Source: Galbitalea sp036491035 (GTDB lineage Bacteria > Actinomycetota > Actinomycetes > Actinomycetales > Microbacteriaceae). Taken from it: a stretch of DNA of 31,583 nt. Under the pieces are notes generated by a model. It searched no databases. It saw only the letters and a list, made by a program, of their open reading frames with translations, and was not told the origin of the DNA. The translations under genes and the position numbers were made by a program. Within the stretch, counting starts at the first letter, position 1. Each line of letters starts with the position of its first letter. The stretch is taken from positions 1 through 31,583 of the forward strand of contig DASXCU010000101.1 of assembly GCA_036491035.1 (NCBI GenBank). Reading direction: 5' to 3'. Positions 1 to 7,280 of the stretch are shown piece after piece.

Positions 1-657
1 CCGGTCACCGGCGGCAACGTGAGCTTCTACAACCAGACCGGGGATGTCCCCATCCATCCGACGCCGGTGGTCGCGGTGCTCGGCGTGATCGATGACGTGG
101 CCAAGCGCATCCCCTCCGGCTGGCAGGACGAGGGCAACAACCTCTACCTGCTCGGTGTGACCCGCGACGAGCTCGACGGCTCGGCCTGGTCCGAGGTCAT
201 CCACGATCACCTCGGTGGCCACCCGCCGGTTGTGGATCTCGCCCAGGAGCAGAAGCTCGCGGACCTGCTGCGCTACGGCAACGAGCAGAACATCATTTCC
301 AGCGCCCACGATCTCGCCGACGGCGGCCTCGCACAGGCGCTGATCGAGAGCGCCCTTCGCTTCGGTGTTGGCGCTCGCATCTGGCTCGGCGAGCTGCTGG
401 AGCGGGACGGAATCGACCTCACGGCGGCCCTGTTCAGTGAGTCGACCGGCCGCGTGGTCGTGTCGGTACCCCGCGAGGACGACGTGCGGTTCGCCGGACT
501 GTGCGAGGGCCGCGGCTACCCGGTTCTGAGAATCGGCGTAACAGACTCCCGGGACACGTTCGAGCTGCAGGATGTGTTCACGTCCACCCTTGACGAACTG
601 CGCGATGCGCACCGATCGCCGCTTACCAGCCGCTTCGGAGCAACCATCGGCGCGTAG
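1..657 (+). CDS. purL: Phosphoribosylformylglycinamidine synthase subunit PurL, 3' part
   Basis: This is the C-terminal 218 residues of PurL, the ATP-dependent amidotransferase subunit that converts FGAR to FGAM in de novo purine synthesis in the cytoplasm. The frame is open from base 1, so the gene begins outside the window; the GTG at 19 is an internal valine. The first residues read PVTGGNVSFYNQT, a conserved PurL block, and the later SAHDLADGGLAQAL is the typical motif of the second AIRS C-terminal domain. Full-length small-type PurL proteins are about 750-780 residues, so roughly a quarter is visible. The stop at 655-657 is followed after 27 bases by an aldo/keto reductase gene that has its own -10 element, so the two need not be cotranscribed. 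The family assignment is firm. Confidence 0.95.
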   Translation, partial: PVTGGNVSFYNQTGDVPIHPTPVVAVLGVIDDVAKRIPSGWQDEGNNLYLLGVTRDELDGSAWSEVIHDHLGGHPPVVDLAQEQKLADLLRYGNEQNIISSAHDLADGGLAQALIESALRFGVGARIWLGELLERDGIDLTAALFSESTGRVVVSVPREDDVRFAGLCEGRGYPVLRIGVTDSRDTFELQDVFTSTLDELRDAHRSPLTSRFGATIGA

Positions 658-671
658 CCAGTTCGACCGCG

Positions 672-677
672 TAGGGT
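672..677 (+). promoter_or_regulatory. -10 element TAGGGT before the aldo/keto reductase gene at 685
   Basis: TAGGGT ends 7 bases before the ATG at 685, the spacing expected if transcription starts at or next to the start codon. An AAGGA Shine-Dalgarno-like stretch lies within those 7 bases, so a leadered transcript reading through from purL could also be translated. No convincing -35 was found. Confidence 0.4.
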
Positions 678-684
678 TTAAGGA

Positions 685-1656
685 ATGGAATACACGCACC
701 TCGGCCGCTCTGGCCTGACCGTTTCCCGTCTCTGCCTCGGCACCATGAACTTCGGTCCACAAACCGAAGAATCGGATGCCTTCGCGATCATGGACTCCGC
801 CCACGACAACGGCATCAACTTCTTCGACACGGCCAATGTGTACGGCCAGGACAAGGGCCGCGGCGCTACCGAAGAGATTCTCGGTCGCTACTTCGCGCGC
901 GGCGGCGAGCGTCGCGAGAAGACCGTGCTGGCCACCAAGGTCTACGGCAACATGACCGACTACCCGAACGAGGGCAAGCTCTCGGCGCTCAACATCCGCC
1001 GCGCGCTGGACGCCTCTTTGAAGCGACTCCAGACGGACTACGTCGACCTGTACCAATTCCACCACGTAGACCGGGACACCCCGTGGGACGAGATCTGGCA
1101 GGCCATCGATGTCGCCATCACCCAGGGCAAGATCCTCTACGCCGGCAGCAGCAACTTCGCCGGCTGGCACATCGCCACCGCGCAGGAGGCGGCGCGCAAG
1201 CGCAACTCCGTCGGTCTGGTGAGCGAGCAGTCGCTCTACAACCTGATCGTGCGTGACCTCGAGGTCGAGGTGATTCCGGCGGCCGAGGCCAACGGGCTCG
1301 GCCTCATCCCGTGGTCCCCGCTCCAGGGTGGACTGCTGGGCGGAGTGATCAAGAAGACCGAAGACGGCAGCCGTCGCCTCGAGGGACGAAGCGCAGAGAC
1401 ACTCGAAGCAATCCGCCCGCAGATCGAGCAGTACGAGAACTTCGCTGAAGAGCTCGGGCACCCCGCAGGCGATGTCGCCCTCGCCTGGCTGCTGCACCAA
1501 CCGGCGGTAACCGCACCGATCGTTGGACCCCGCACGCAGGAACAGCTCGACTCCGCGCTCCGCGCCGTCGATCTCAAGCTGGATGCCGCGGCCCTCGCAA
1601 AGCTGGACGAGATCTTCCCCGGCAAGAAGCCGGCGCCCGAACAGTACGCCTGGTAG
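685..1656 (+). CDS. Aldo/keto reductase
   Basis: A 323-residue NADPH-dependent aldo/keto reductase of the (beta/alpha)8 barrel superfamily, probably cytoplasmic, acting on small aldehydes or ketones; the substrate cannot be read from sequence. The catalytic tetrad is visible: Asp48 and Tyr53 in FFDTANVYG, Lys85 in LATKVYG and His126 in LYQFHHVD. The LGTMNFG block near residues 18-24 and the C-terminal IVGPRTQEQL cofactor-binding segment also fit. Length is normal for the bacterial YajO/Tas-like branch. ATG at 685 is preferred because the N-terminal MEYTHLGRSGLTVS is the usual start of the family. A second aldo/keto reductase follows 28 bases downstream on the same strand, so the two probably form an operon, but they are not close duplicates. 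Confidence 0.93.
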   Translation: MEYTHLGRSGLTVSRLCLGTMNFGPQTEESDAFAIMDSAHDNGINFFDTANVYGQDKGRGATEEILGRYFARGGERREKTVLATKVYGNMTDYPNEGKLSALNIRRALDASLKRLQTDYVDLYQFHHVDRDTPWDEIWQAIDVAITQGKILYAGSSNFAGWHIATAQEAARKRNSVGLVSEQSLYNLIVRDLEVEVIPAAEANGLGLIPWSPLQGGLLGGVIKKTEDGSRRLEGRSAETLEAIRPQIEQYENFAEELGHPAGDVALAWLLHQPAVTAPIVGPRTQEQLDSALRAVDLKLDAAALAKLDEIFPGKKPAPEQYAW

Positions 1657-1684
1657 CCCCACCCAACCCGATCGAAAGCTGGAA

Positions 1685-2551
1685 ATGAAGACACGAACCA
1701 TCGGCGATGTGACCGTTTCGGCCATCGGGCTCGGCGGCATGCCGCTCTCGATCGAGGGCCGCCCCGAGGAGGCCCAGGCCATCGCGACCATCCATGCTGC
1801 ACTCGACGCCGGCATCACCCTCATCGATACGGCGGACGCGTACCGCGTCGCCGGCGAGGACGACTCCCACAACGAGCGGATCATCGCGCAGGCGCTGAAG
1901 AGCTGGGGCGGCGACACGTCCGGCGTGCTCGTCGCGACGAAGGGCGGTCATCACCGCACCATCCCGCGCGAGGGACCGTGGGAGCAGAACGGGAACCCCG
2001 GATATCTGAAGGAGGCCGCGAAGGCGTCCCTGAAGAATCTCGGCGTCGAGCAGATCGGGCTGTACCAGTTCCACCGGCCCGACCCGCTCGTCGACTACGC
2101 CGATTCGGTGGGCGCCATCCGCGACCTGCTCGATGAGGGGATTATCCGGATGGCCGGCATCTCCAACGCGAACCCCGCCCAAATCCTGCTCGCGCAGAAG
2201 ATCCTCGACAATCGGTTGGTCTCGGTGCAGAACCAGTTCTCGCCGGCGTTCCGGTCGAGCGAACCCGAACTGTCGCTCTGCGACGAACTCGGGCTCGCGT
2301 TCCTGCCGTGGAGCCCGCTCGGCGGAATCGGAAGTGCCGCCGGGCTCGGCGACCGCTTCGCGCCGTTCCAGGCGATCGCGAACGAGCACGGGGTGAGCCC
2401 CCAAGTGATCTGCCTCGCCTGGGAGCTGGCGAAGTCATCCGTCGTCATCCCCATTCCGGGCTCAACCAAGCCGGCGACCATCCGCGACTCGGCGACAGCG
2501 GTGGATGTGGAGCTGAGCGCCGACGAACTGGCGACGCTCGACGCCGCCTAG
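1685..2551 (+). CDS. Aldo/keto reductase
   Basis: A 288-residue aldo/keto reductase, shorter than its upstream neighbour. Catalytic residues are Asp48 and Tyr53 (LIDTADAYR), Lys86 (VATKGGHH) and His130 (LYQFHRPD). The C-terminal IPIPGSTKPATI matches the phosphate-binding loop that holds NADP(H). The frame is open upstream to 1523 but that part overlaps the preceding gene in another frame; ATG at 1685 gives the normal N-terminus MKTRTIGDVTVSAIGLGGMP. The Shine-Dalgarno is weak. Motifs such as GLGGMPLS and HNERIIAQAL place it in the group often annotated as oxidoreductases of unknown substrate. It converges on the ohr-like gene with only 18 bases between stops and no visible terminator. Confidence 0.92.
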   Translation: MKTRTIGDVTVSAIGLGGMPLSIEGRPEEAQAIATIHAALDAGITLIDTADAYRVAGEDDSHNERIIAQALKSWGGDTSGVLVATKGGHHRTIPREGPWEQNGNPGYLKEAAKASLKNLGVEQIGLYQFHRPDPLVDYADSVGAIRDLLDEGIIRMAGISNANPAQILLAQKILDNRLVSVQNQFSPAFRSSEPELSLCDELGLAFLPWSPLGGIGSAAGLGDRFAPFQAIANEHGVSPQVICLAWELAKSSVVIPIPGSTKPATIRDSATAVDVELSADELATLDAA

Positions 2552-2569
2552 ACCCGAGGTCAGCGGGCG

Positions 2570-2989
2570 TCAGTCGACGACGGTGACGACGACGTCCATG
2601 TTGCCGCGCGTCGCGTTGGAGTATGGGCAGGCCTGGTGCGCTAGGTCCGCGACTTCGCGCCGACGGTCGGCCGGCACGTTCGGCAGGTAGACATCCAGTT
2701 CACCGGACAGTCCGAAGGCGAACTCGGAGATCTTGCCGATGCTGATGCTCGCGGAGACCGCGGCGTCCGTAGTGTCCAGTTGCAGCCGACGGCCGACACC
2801 GAGGACGGCATTGAGGAAACAGGCCGAGTAGCCCGCGGCGAAGAGCTGCTCGGGGTTCGTGCCTTCGCCGCTCCCGCCCATCTCCTTCGGGGTCCGGACA
2901 TCCATATCGATGCGGTTGTCTTCGCTGAGAACGTGACCGTTGCGGCCACCCCCGGTGGCGTGGGCGATTGCAGTGTACAGAGCTTCCAT
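2570..2989 (-). CDS. ohr: Ohr/OsmC family organic hydroperoxide resistance protein
   Basis: A 139-residue peroxidase that reduces organic hydroperoxides with a reactive cysteine pair. The two family cysteines are present: Cys57 in AAGYSACF and Cys121 in HQACPYSNATRGN. The N-terminal MEALYTAIAHATGGGRNGHV and the PKEMGG...TNPEQLF block are typical of the Ohr branch rather than OsmC. ATG at 2989 is chosen because Ohr proteins begin M-x-x-L-Y-T; an in-frame TTG at 3001 would add four residues (MARS) and cannot be excluded, since AGGAG lies only one base from the ATG and is too close to be an ideal ribosome binding site. No OhrR-type MarR regulator gene is adjacent. It is followed head-to-tail upstream by the SDR gene, whose stop is at 3033. 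Confidence 0.92.
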   Translation of the reverse strand: MEALYTAIAHATGGGRNGHVLSEDNRIDMDVRTPKEMGGSGEGTNPEQLFAAGYSACFLNAVLGVGRRLQLDTTDAAVSASISIGKISEFAFGLSGELDVYLPNVPADRRREVADLAHQACPYSNATRGNMDVVVTVVD

Positions 2990-3032
2990 GCTCCTAGCCA
3001 ATCAAATCGGAGCGCGGGATGCTGGCGGCGAC

Positions 3033-3956
3033 CTAAGGCTCGAATCGAATCCCAGTGGCCGCTTCGGCCTGGCGCCAGAAATCCGCACCGAATCCCTCGC
3101 TCGCGCTCGACGCCACGGGTTCGAGCAGGTCGGGTCGGCCGACCACGCCGCGATGTGGTCCGTAGAACTCGCCGCCGTGCGCGTTCGGATCGACTGCGGC
3201 GCGCACGATCGGCCACGCGCCCCGATCCTTGCCCTGCGAGATGATCGCGGAGAGAACATCCAGCGGTTTCACTCCGCCGTCGTTGATTCCCCGGCGTTTG
3301 TCCGACAGCAGGTCGACCGCGGAACCCGGGTGCGCGAGCAGGGATTCGATCGCGCTGCCGGCGGCGGACAGCTTGCGCTGCAGCTCGAACGCAAAAGCGT
3401 GCATTGCGTGCTTCGAGTACCCGTACGCGCGGAAGAAGTTGAAGCGACCGCTGGTCGACTGGAGGTTGGTGGGGTCGAGCTTCACGAGCCTGGTCGCCAT
3501 ACTGCCGAGGCTCACCACTCGCGCGTTCGTCGCGAGCGCGGGAAACACCAGGGCGGTCAGCGCGTACGGACCGAAGGCGTTCGATCCGACCACGAACTCG
3601 AGTCCGTCCTCAGTCGTGGCCCGCTTTTTGCCGCCGGTCGTCGCTCCCGCGTTGTTGATCAGCACGTCGACGCCGCCCAGTTTGCGGATCTTCTCCGCCG
3701 CCTCGCGGATTGCGCCGAGCGATGAGAGATTCAGTCTGACGAAGTCGAGTTCGGCACCTGGAACGCGCGATCGAATCGATTCGATCGCGGTTCGGGCCTT
3801 CTCGTCGGAGCGGGATGCGAGAACGACCCGTGCGCCAGCGCCCGCCAGCTGCTCGCTGACGAAGTAGCCGATGCCCGCGTTCCCGCCTGTCACGACGATC
3901 GTCTTGCCGGACTGGGACGGGAGGGAGTCGGGGTCCCACGAAACGCTCGAAGCCAT
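3033..3956 (-). CDS. Short-chain dehydrogenase/reductase (retinol dehydrogenase-like)
   Basis: A 307-residue SDR-family oxidoreductase with the cofactor motif TGGNAGIG at residues 23-30, the structural NNAG at 101-104, a Ser in VVSLGSMA near 149-152 and the catalytic YGYSK at 178-182. The long form, with an extra C-terminal segment after the Rossmann fold, resembles the protochlorophyllide reductase/retinol dehydrogenase-like branch common in actinobacteria. The substrate is unknown. ATG at 3956 lies 6 bases after a TAGGGT hexamer, which suggests leaderless translation and supports this start. It diverges from the lipoprotein gene at 4049. Its stop is 43 bases upstream of the Ohr start, so cotranscription with ohr is possible. 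Confidence 0.92.
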   Translation of the reverse strand: MASSVSWDPDSLPSQSGKTIVVTGGNAGIGYFVSEQLAGAGARVVLASRSDEKARTAIESIRSRVPGAELDFVRLNLSSLGAIREAAEKIRKLGGVDVLINNAGATTGGKKRATTEDGLEFVVGSNAFGPYALTALVFPALATNARVVSLGSMATRLVKLDPTNLQSTSGRFNFFRAYGYSKHAMHAFAFELQRKLSAAGSAIESLLAHPGSAVDLLSDKRRGINDGGVKPLDVLSAIISQGKDRGAWPIVRAAVDPNAHGGEFYGPHRGVVGRPDLLEPVASSASEGFGADFWRQAEAATGIRFEP

Positions 3957-3962
3957 GCTCCA

Positions 3963-3968
3963 ACCCTA
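3963..3968 (-). promoter_or_regulatory. -10 element TAGGGT, leaderless SDR promoter
   Basis: Read on the minus strand, TAGGGT is followed by 6 bases and then the ATG at 3956. No Shine-Dalgarno is present in the spacer beyond a partial GGAG, so transcription probably starts at the start codon. Confidence 0.5.
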
Positions 3969-4033
3969 GGTGAGCGGCGCGCGGCCCCGTGCAGTCGCTC
4001 AACCGATCTGTCTACCGGAGCGAGCTCGCCTGC

Positions 4034-4039
4034 TAGGGT
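4034..4039 (+). promoter_or_regulatory. -10 element TAGGGT before the lipoprotein gene
   Basis: TAGGGT is followed by 9 bases and the ATG at 4049. There is no Shine-Dalgarno in between; a transcript would be leaderless or carry only 2-3 untranslated bases. It faces the identical hexamer of the divergent SDR gene about 65 bases away. Confidence 0.45.
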
Positions 4040-4048
4040 CGCATCTCT

Positions 4049-4777
4049 ATGAGAAGAAATTCCGCTGCGCTGGTCACGGCCGTACTGATCCTTGCGCCGA
4101 TCGTGGCGGGCTGCACGGCCACCGCTCCCAGGCAGACGCCCACGGCGACACCGCGGGCATTCGTGCCGGTAGATTTCGCAGGGACCCTGAGCGGGGAGGA
4201 CGACATCCGAATCCCAGCGAACGCGCATTCGGCGTTCATCACGGTCGTCTGCAGCGGCTCGAACTCCTTCTCGTTGGATGGCGCACTGAACTCGACTGTT
4301 GGCGGTCTGAACGGCACGTGCAACGGAGGACTTCACCGTTACACGATGCGAGTCGGACCGCTCCGGTCACTGAATCTTCAACTGGAACTCGACAAGGTCG
4401 GGACCTTCGTTGTGGATACCAGGTTTTCATCCGATGTCTACAAGGAAGATGCCCAACTGGCAAAGCAGTGCGCCAGCGTGGTGGTGGTGGCGTCCGACGC
4501 GTTCAATGCCGAGGACGGCTACACGCGGGGCAAAGTCACCCTTCCGGAGTGGCACACGCGGATCGCGACGGCGGCTGGCGCTCTGAAACCCCTGAGTGGC
4601 GAGAGACCCAACATTCTCACCCAGCCGTTGACGGCCGTCGCAGTCGCCCTCGCCGCGCCGACGGCGGCGCCGGGCGCGTTCGAGCGCGGCGACTACGAGA
4701 GTGCGATGAGCGAGATCCGCCAGGTCTGCGAGGACAACGGCGTTGCGACCTACATCAACGCCGAATTCGGGGGCTGA
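4049..4777 (+). CDS. Putative secreted lipoprotein of unknown function
   Basis: A 242-residue protein that I do not recognise by family. The N-terminus is a lipoprotein signal peptide: basic MRRN, a hydrophobic stretch to residue 18 and a lipobox VAGC with the acylated Cys22, followed by a Thr/Pro/Ala-rich linker (residues 23-38). The mature part has one pair of cysteines near residues 69 and 92 and another in the second half, consistent with an oxidised extracytoplasmic domain. The first half looks beta-rich (alternating hydrophobics around NSFSLDGALNSTVGGL), the second half more helical. It should be anchored on the outer face of the cytoplasmic membrane. ATG at 4049 is supported by the signal peptide. 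It converges with the chorismate mutase gene, 18 bases between stops. Confidence 0.8.
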   Translation: MRRNSAALVTAVLILAPIVAGCTATAPRQTPTATPRAFVPVDFAGTLSGEDDIRIPANAHSAFITVVCSGSNSFSLDGALNSTVGGLNGTCNGGLHRYTMRVGPLRSLNLQLELDKVGTFVVDTRFSSDVYKEDAQLAKQCASVVVVASDAFNAEDGYTRGKVTLPEWHTRIATAAGALKPLSGERPNILTQPLTAVAVALAAPTAAPGAFERGDYESAMSEIRQVCEDNGVATYINAEFGG

Positions 4778-4795
4778 TCACTGCGCCTCGGGCTG

Positions 4796-5137
4796 CTACT
4801 GCTGCTGGGTCTGGGTGCTGACGCTGCCCGTCCGGGCGATCTGTTCGTGGTGATGGATGACCTCCGCGACCAGGAAATTGAGGAACTTCTCTGCGAATGC
4901 TGGATCGAGCTGCGACTCCTCCGCGAGCACGCGAAGCCGGGCGATCTGCACCCGCTCCCGCTCCGGGTCGGACGCGGGGAGGCCGCCGCGAGCCTTAATG
5001 CGGCCGACCTGCTGGGTGAACTTGAACCGTTCCGCCAGCATGTGGACGACGGCCGCGTCGATGTTGTCGATGCTCAGGCGGATGGCGGTGAGTTCGTCCA
5101 TCACATCCGGGGTTGTGCCGGCGTTGGTCGGTTCCAT
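4796..5137 (-). CDS. Chorismate mutase, AroQ type
   Basis: A 113-residue all-helical AroQ-fold chorismate mutase, which turns chorismate into prephenate for phenylalanine and tyrosine synthesis. The first long helix LTAIRLSIDNIDAAVVHMLA with the first catalytic Arg, followed by RFKFTQQVGRIKARGG (second Arg and the Lys of the active site), then DPERERVQIARL, gives the expected order. The C-terminal FLNFLVAEVIHHHEQIA helix supplies the remaining ligands. The size fits the stand-alone actinobacterial enzymes that are usually activated by DAHP synthase; that gene is not in the window. The ATG at 5137 lies 6 bases after TAGATT, so a leaderless start is likely. No signal peptide is present, so this is the intracellular type. 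Confidence 0.9.
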   Translation of the reverse strand: MEPTNAGTTPDVMDELTAIRLSIDNIDAAVVHMLAERFKFTQQVGRIKARGGLPASDPERERVQIARLRVLAEESQLDPAFAEKFLNFLVAEVIHHHEQIARTGSVSTQTQQQ

Positions 5138-5143
5138 GAAACG

Positions 5144-5149
5144 AATCTA
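5144..5149 (-). promoter_or_regulatory. -10 element TAGATT, leaderless chorismate mutase promoter
   Basis: On the minus strand TAGATT is followed by CGTTTC and the ATG at 5137. It lies in the 25-base gap after the stop of the acetyltransferase gene (5163), which indicates separate transcription in spite of the tight packing. Confidence 0.5.
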
Positions 5150-5162
5150 GTCGTTCGCTCGC

Positions 5163-5801
5163 CTAGCGCTCGCGGTATTCGACCGGTCGATCGCCCCACC
5201 GCGCCAGTCGCTCCTCGAGTCCCGTCCGCACCCCCGGCCACTCATCGATGAGGATCGAGTAGACGACCGTATCCCGCCAGGTCCCGTCTGCCCGCAGCAC
5301 GTCGCGGCGCACCATCCCCTCGCGAACGGCACCCAGCCCGGCGGCGGCCGCCTGCGAGCGCTCGTTGAGGACATCCATCTGGATCTTCACGCGACCGAAG
5401 CCGGAGTCGAAGGCATGACCGAGCATCAAGAGCTTCGATTCTGCGTTGACCTGGCTGCCCCAGACGCGAGGGTCGTACGCCGTCCAGCCGATGTGGGCGT
5501 GCTCGCGGCGCTCGTCGAAGTCGCCCAGTGTCGACGTTCCGATCGCGACTCCGTCAAGCGGGCCGCCGTTGACGCGAACGAGGAACGGGTTACCCGTCTC
5601 CCACGTGTAGTAGGTCTCCGCCCACTCGACGAAGTCGCCGACGTTCTCCCGGTAGCCCAACGGTCCGCCGCCGTACCCGCCCGCGAAGACGGCGGGCGTG
5701 CCAATCGCTGCGTGGAGTTCGGGAAGGGATTCGCCGGTGAGCGGCTCGAGGCGCACGAACTTTCCGGACAGGACGGTGGGGCCGGGGCGTTTCGCGGTCA
5801 T
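5163..5801 (-). CDS. GNAT family N-acetyltransferase (RimJ/RimL-like)
   Basis: A 212-residue acetyltransferase of the Acetyltransf_3 (RimJ/RimL) group, which transfers an acetyl group from acetyl-CoA to an amine; the acceptor is unknown. The opening TVLSGKFVRLEPL is the standard N-terminus, the middle HAHIGWTAYDPRVWGS contains the beta4 strand and the start of the acetyl-CoA loop, and VKIQMDVLNERSQAAAAGLG is the typical beta5 and following helix (N-x-R-S-x-x-A). ATG at 5801 is chosen; the frame stays open to 5966 but that extra part overlaps the divergent gene at 5841 and lacks family similarity. A GGAAGA stretch about 7-12 bases upstream can act as ribosome binding site. The 39-base gap to the divergent gene must hold both promoters. 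Confidence 0.9.
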   Translation of the reverse strand: MTAKRPGPTVLSGKFVRLEPLTGESLPELHAAIGTPAVFAGGYGGGPLGYRENVGDFVEWAETYYTWETGNPFLVRVNGGPLDGVAIGTSTLGDFDERREHAHIGWTAYDPRVWGSQVNAESKLLMLGHAFDSGFGRVKIQMDVLNERSQAAAAGLGAVREGMVRRDVLRADGTWRDTVVYSILIDEWPGVRTGLEERLARWGDRPVEYRER

Positions 5802-5840
5802 CCGTTCATCTTCCCATTGCGAAAGTGCCACGATGGTTCC

Positions 5841-6449
5841 ATGACAAGCGCCACCGACTTTGAGACCGCTGCTCACTCGTTCCTCGATCTCGTCGCCGAG
5901 GTCAGGGTGTCGCAGTGGAACGAGCCCGCGCTCGGGGTATGGGATGTTCGCAGCCTGGTCGGACACACCGCCCGCGCGATCTCAACGGTTGAGACCTACC
6001 TGTTGATGGAGCCCGGCGCGACGGTCACCGCTCCCGACGCCGAGTCGTACTACGTCGACGTCTTCACGCAATACACCGACAACGACGCGATCGCCGCGCG
6101 CGGCGTCGAGGCCGGTAAGAAGCTCACCGAAGACTCGGGCGAAGAGTTCGAGGCGACCCTGAACCGCGCCCTCGCGCTCATCAAGGAGAACGGACAGGAT
6201 CGCATCGTCGGCGTTGGCGAGATCGGCATCCCGCTAGGCGAATACCTCCGCACCCGCGTCTTCGAGCTCGTCATCCACGGGATGGACATCGCGAACGCCA
6301 CCAACCAGGCGCACACGTTCCCGGCGGACGTCGTGGCCAACGTCGCCGACCTGGCGGCCCGTGTCGCGGTGCGCAAGGGCGACGGCGAGGAAATCCTGTT
6401 CGCGCTGACGGGCCGCAAGCCGCTTCGGCAGCGATACAGCATCCTGTAG
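5841..6449 (+). CDS. Maleylpyruvate isomerase-like (MDMPI N-terminal/DinB fold) protein
   Basis: A 202-residue member of the mycothiol-dependent maleylpyruvate isomerase N-terminal domain family (TIGR03083/DinB-like four-helix bundle). The three predicted metal ligands line up with those known from MDMPI: His42 in LVGHTARA, and Glu142 and His146 in FELVIHGMDIA (ExxxH). Members are thought to be metal- and mycothiol-dependent transferases or isomerases; the particular substrate cannot be read. There is no separate C-terminal SCP2-like domain; the protein ends soon after the bundle with a short tail. ATG at 5841 is supported by MTSATDFETAAHSFLDLVAEV, the usual first helix. An upstream -10 is weak (CACGAT, 6 bases before the start). 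Confidence 0.85.
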   Translation: MTSATDFETAAHSFLDLVAEVRVSQWNEPALGVWDVRSLVGHTARAISTVETYLLMEPGATVTAPDAESYYVDVFTQYTDNDAIAARGVEAGKKLTEDSGEEFEATLNRALALIKENGQDRIVGVGEIGIPLGEYLRTRVFELVIHGMDIANATNQAHTFPADVVANVADLAARVAVRKGDGEEILFALTGRKPLRQRYSIL

Positions 6450-6456
6450 CTCCCCT

Positions 6457-6492
6457 AACGGTCGACCGAAGCGTCGGCCTCGAACGGTCGAC
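6457..6492. repeat. 10-bp direct repeat and overlapping inverted repeat behind the MDMPI gene
   Basis: AACGGTCGAC occurs at 6457-6466 and again at 6483-6492, 26 bases apart. The inner halves also form an inverted repeat: GTCGACCG (6461-6468) against CGGTCGAC (6485-6492). It lies in the 119-base gap before the membrane protein gene. It could be a terminator stem without a U-tract or a protein-binding site. Confidence 0.45.
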
Positions 6493-6555
6493 TTCGACAG
6501 GTGGCCTTGGCAAGTAGAGCATCGACTACTCATGCCGAAGGCCTGGGCGCGTCAA

Positions 6556-6561
6556 TACCCT
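6556..6561 (+). promoter_or_regulatory. -10 element TACCCT, leaderless promoter of the membrane protein gene
   Basis: TACCCT is followed by GTCGGGC (7 bases) and the ATG at 6569. No purine-rich ribosome binding site lies upstream of the ATG. Confidence 0.5.
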
Positions 6562-6568
6562 GTCGGGC

Positions 6569-7252
6569 ATGACCTTTTACACTGCCCCGACGCCGGCAAC
6601 CCCCGAGCCGGTCACGCCCAAGAAGACCAGTGTTCTTACCAGCCCGCTCTTCAAGCTCGTCGCCTACCTCGCCGGCTGGTTTCTCTTCTCCGGGAGCTTC
6701 GCGCTGTTGGTCTACTCGATTGCGAGCCTCGGCGGAGTTGGGTCGTGCGCCAGCGGCAATACGCCGTACGTGATCGCCAACCAGTGCCCCGACCTGGTCA
6801 CCGACTTCATACCGTGGGTTATCTTTACCGGCCTGATTGCGGTGGCCATTGCGGTGGTCTTTGCGAACGGCATCGGATTCCAGCTGCGCGTCTGGGCGTG
6901 GCCGTTCCTCTTCGGAATCCTCGGCACCGGATTTCTCCTCGCGGGCGGTGGCGTCGGCTATGGCGTTGGTGCGGTGTTCGTCATCATGGCGCTGGTGCCA
7001 CTCGTTCTCGAGCTGCGAGCCAGTCTCCAGCGGGTCTTCCTCGGCAGCTTCAACATCTTCGGCCAGCAGTTCCAGGAGGGAGCGAATGCCCAGCCATCGT
7101 TTTCCTCGCGCACAATGCCGAATCCGTCGGATGCCGTGAGGCCCGGGATCGGGGACTGGGCGATCGCCCTGCTGGGCTTTCTCATCGCGGCCGGAGCCGG
7201 GCTGTACGTCGCGACGATCTGGGTCGCGAGCATCAGCGCCAGCCAGGGTTAG
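6569..7252 (+). CDS. Multi-pass membrane protein of unknown function
   Basis: A 227-residue integral membrane protein without a family I can name. Hydrophobic segments lie at about residues 29-52, 80-101, 106-126, 130-149 and 196-219, with a Thr/Pro-rich N-terminal tail. Cys60 and Cys73 sit in the loop between the first two helices and could form a disulfide if that loop is outside. A polar loop (about 160-195, rich in Gln, Ser and Pro) separates the fourth and fifth helices. The start at 6569 is supported by the leaderless-type promoter just upstream. It converges on purA with 28 bases between stops; a short GCCGGG/CCCGGC hairpin in that gap has no T-run. No polar residues suggest a transport function. 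Confidence 0.75.
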   Translation: MTFYTAPTPATPEPVTPKKTSVLTSPLFKLVAYLAGWFLFSGSFALLVYSIASLGGVGSCASGNTPYVIANQCPDLVTDFIPWVIFTGLIAVAIAVVFANGIGFQLRVWAWPFLFGILGTGFLLAGGGVGYGVGAVFVIMALVPLVLELRASLQRVFLGSFNIFGQQFQEGANAQPSFSSRTMPNPSDAVRPGIGDWAIALLGFLIAAGAGLYVATIWVASISASQG

Positions 7253-7280
7253 GCCGGGTGGTTAGCCCCGGCGGCGCTCC

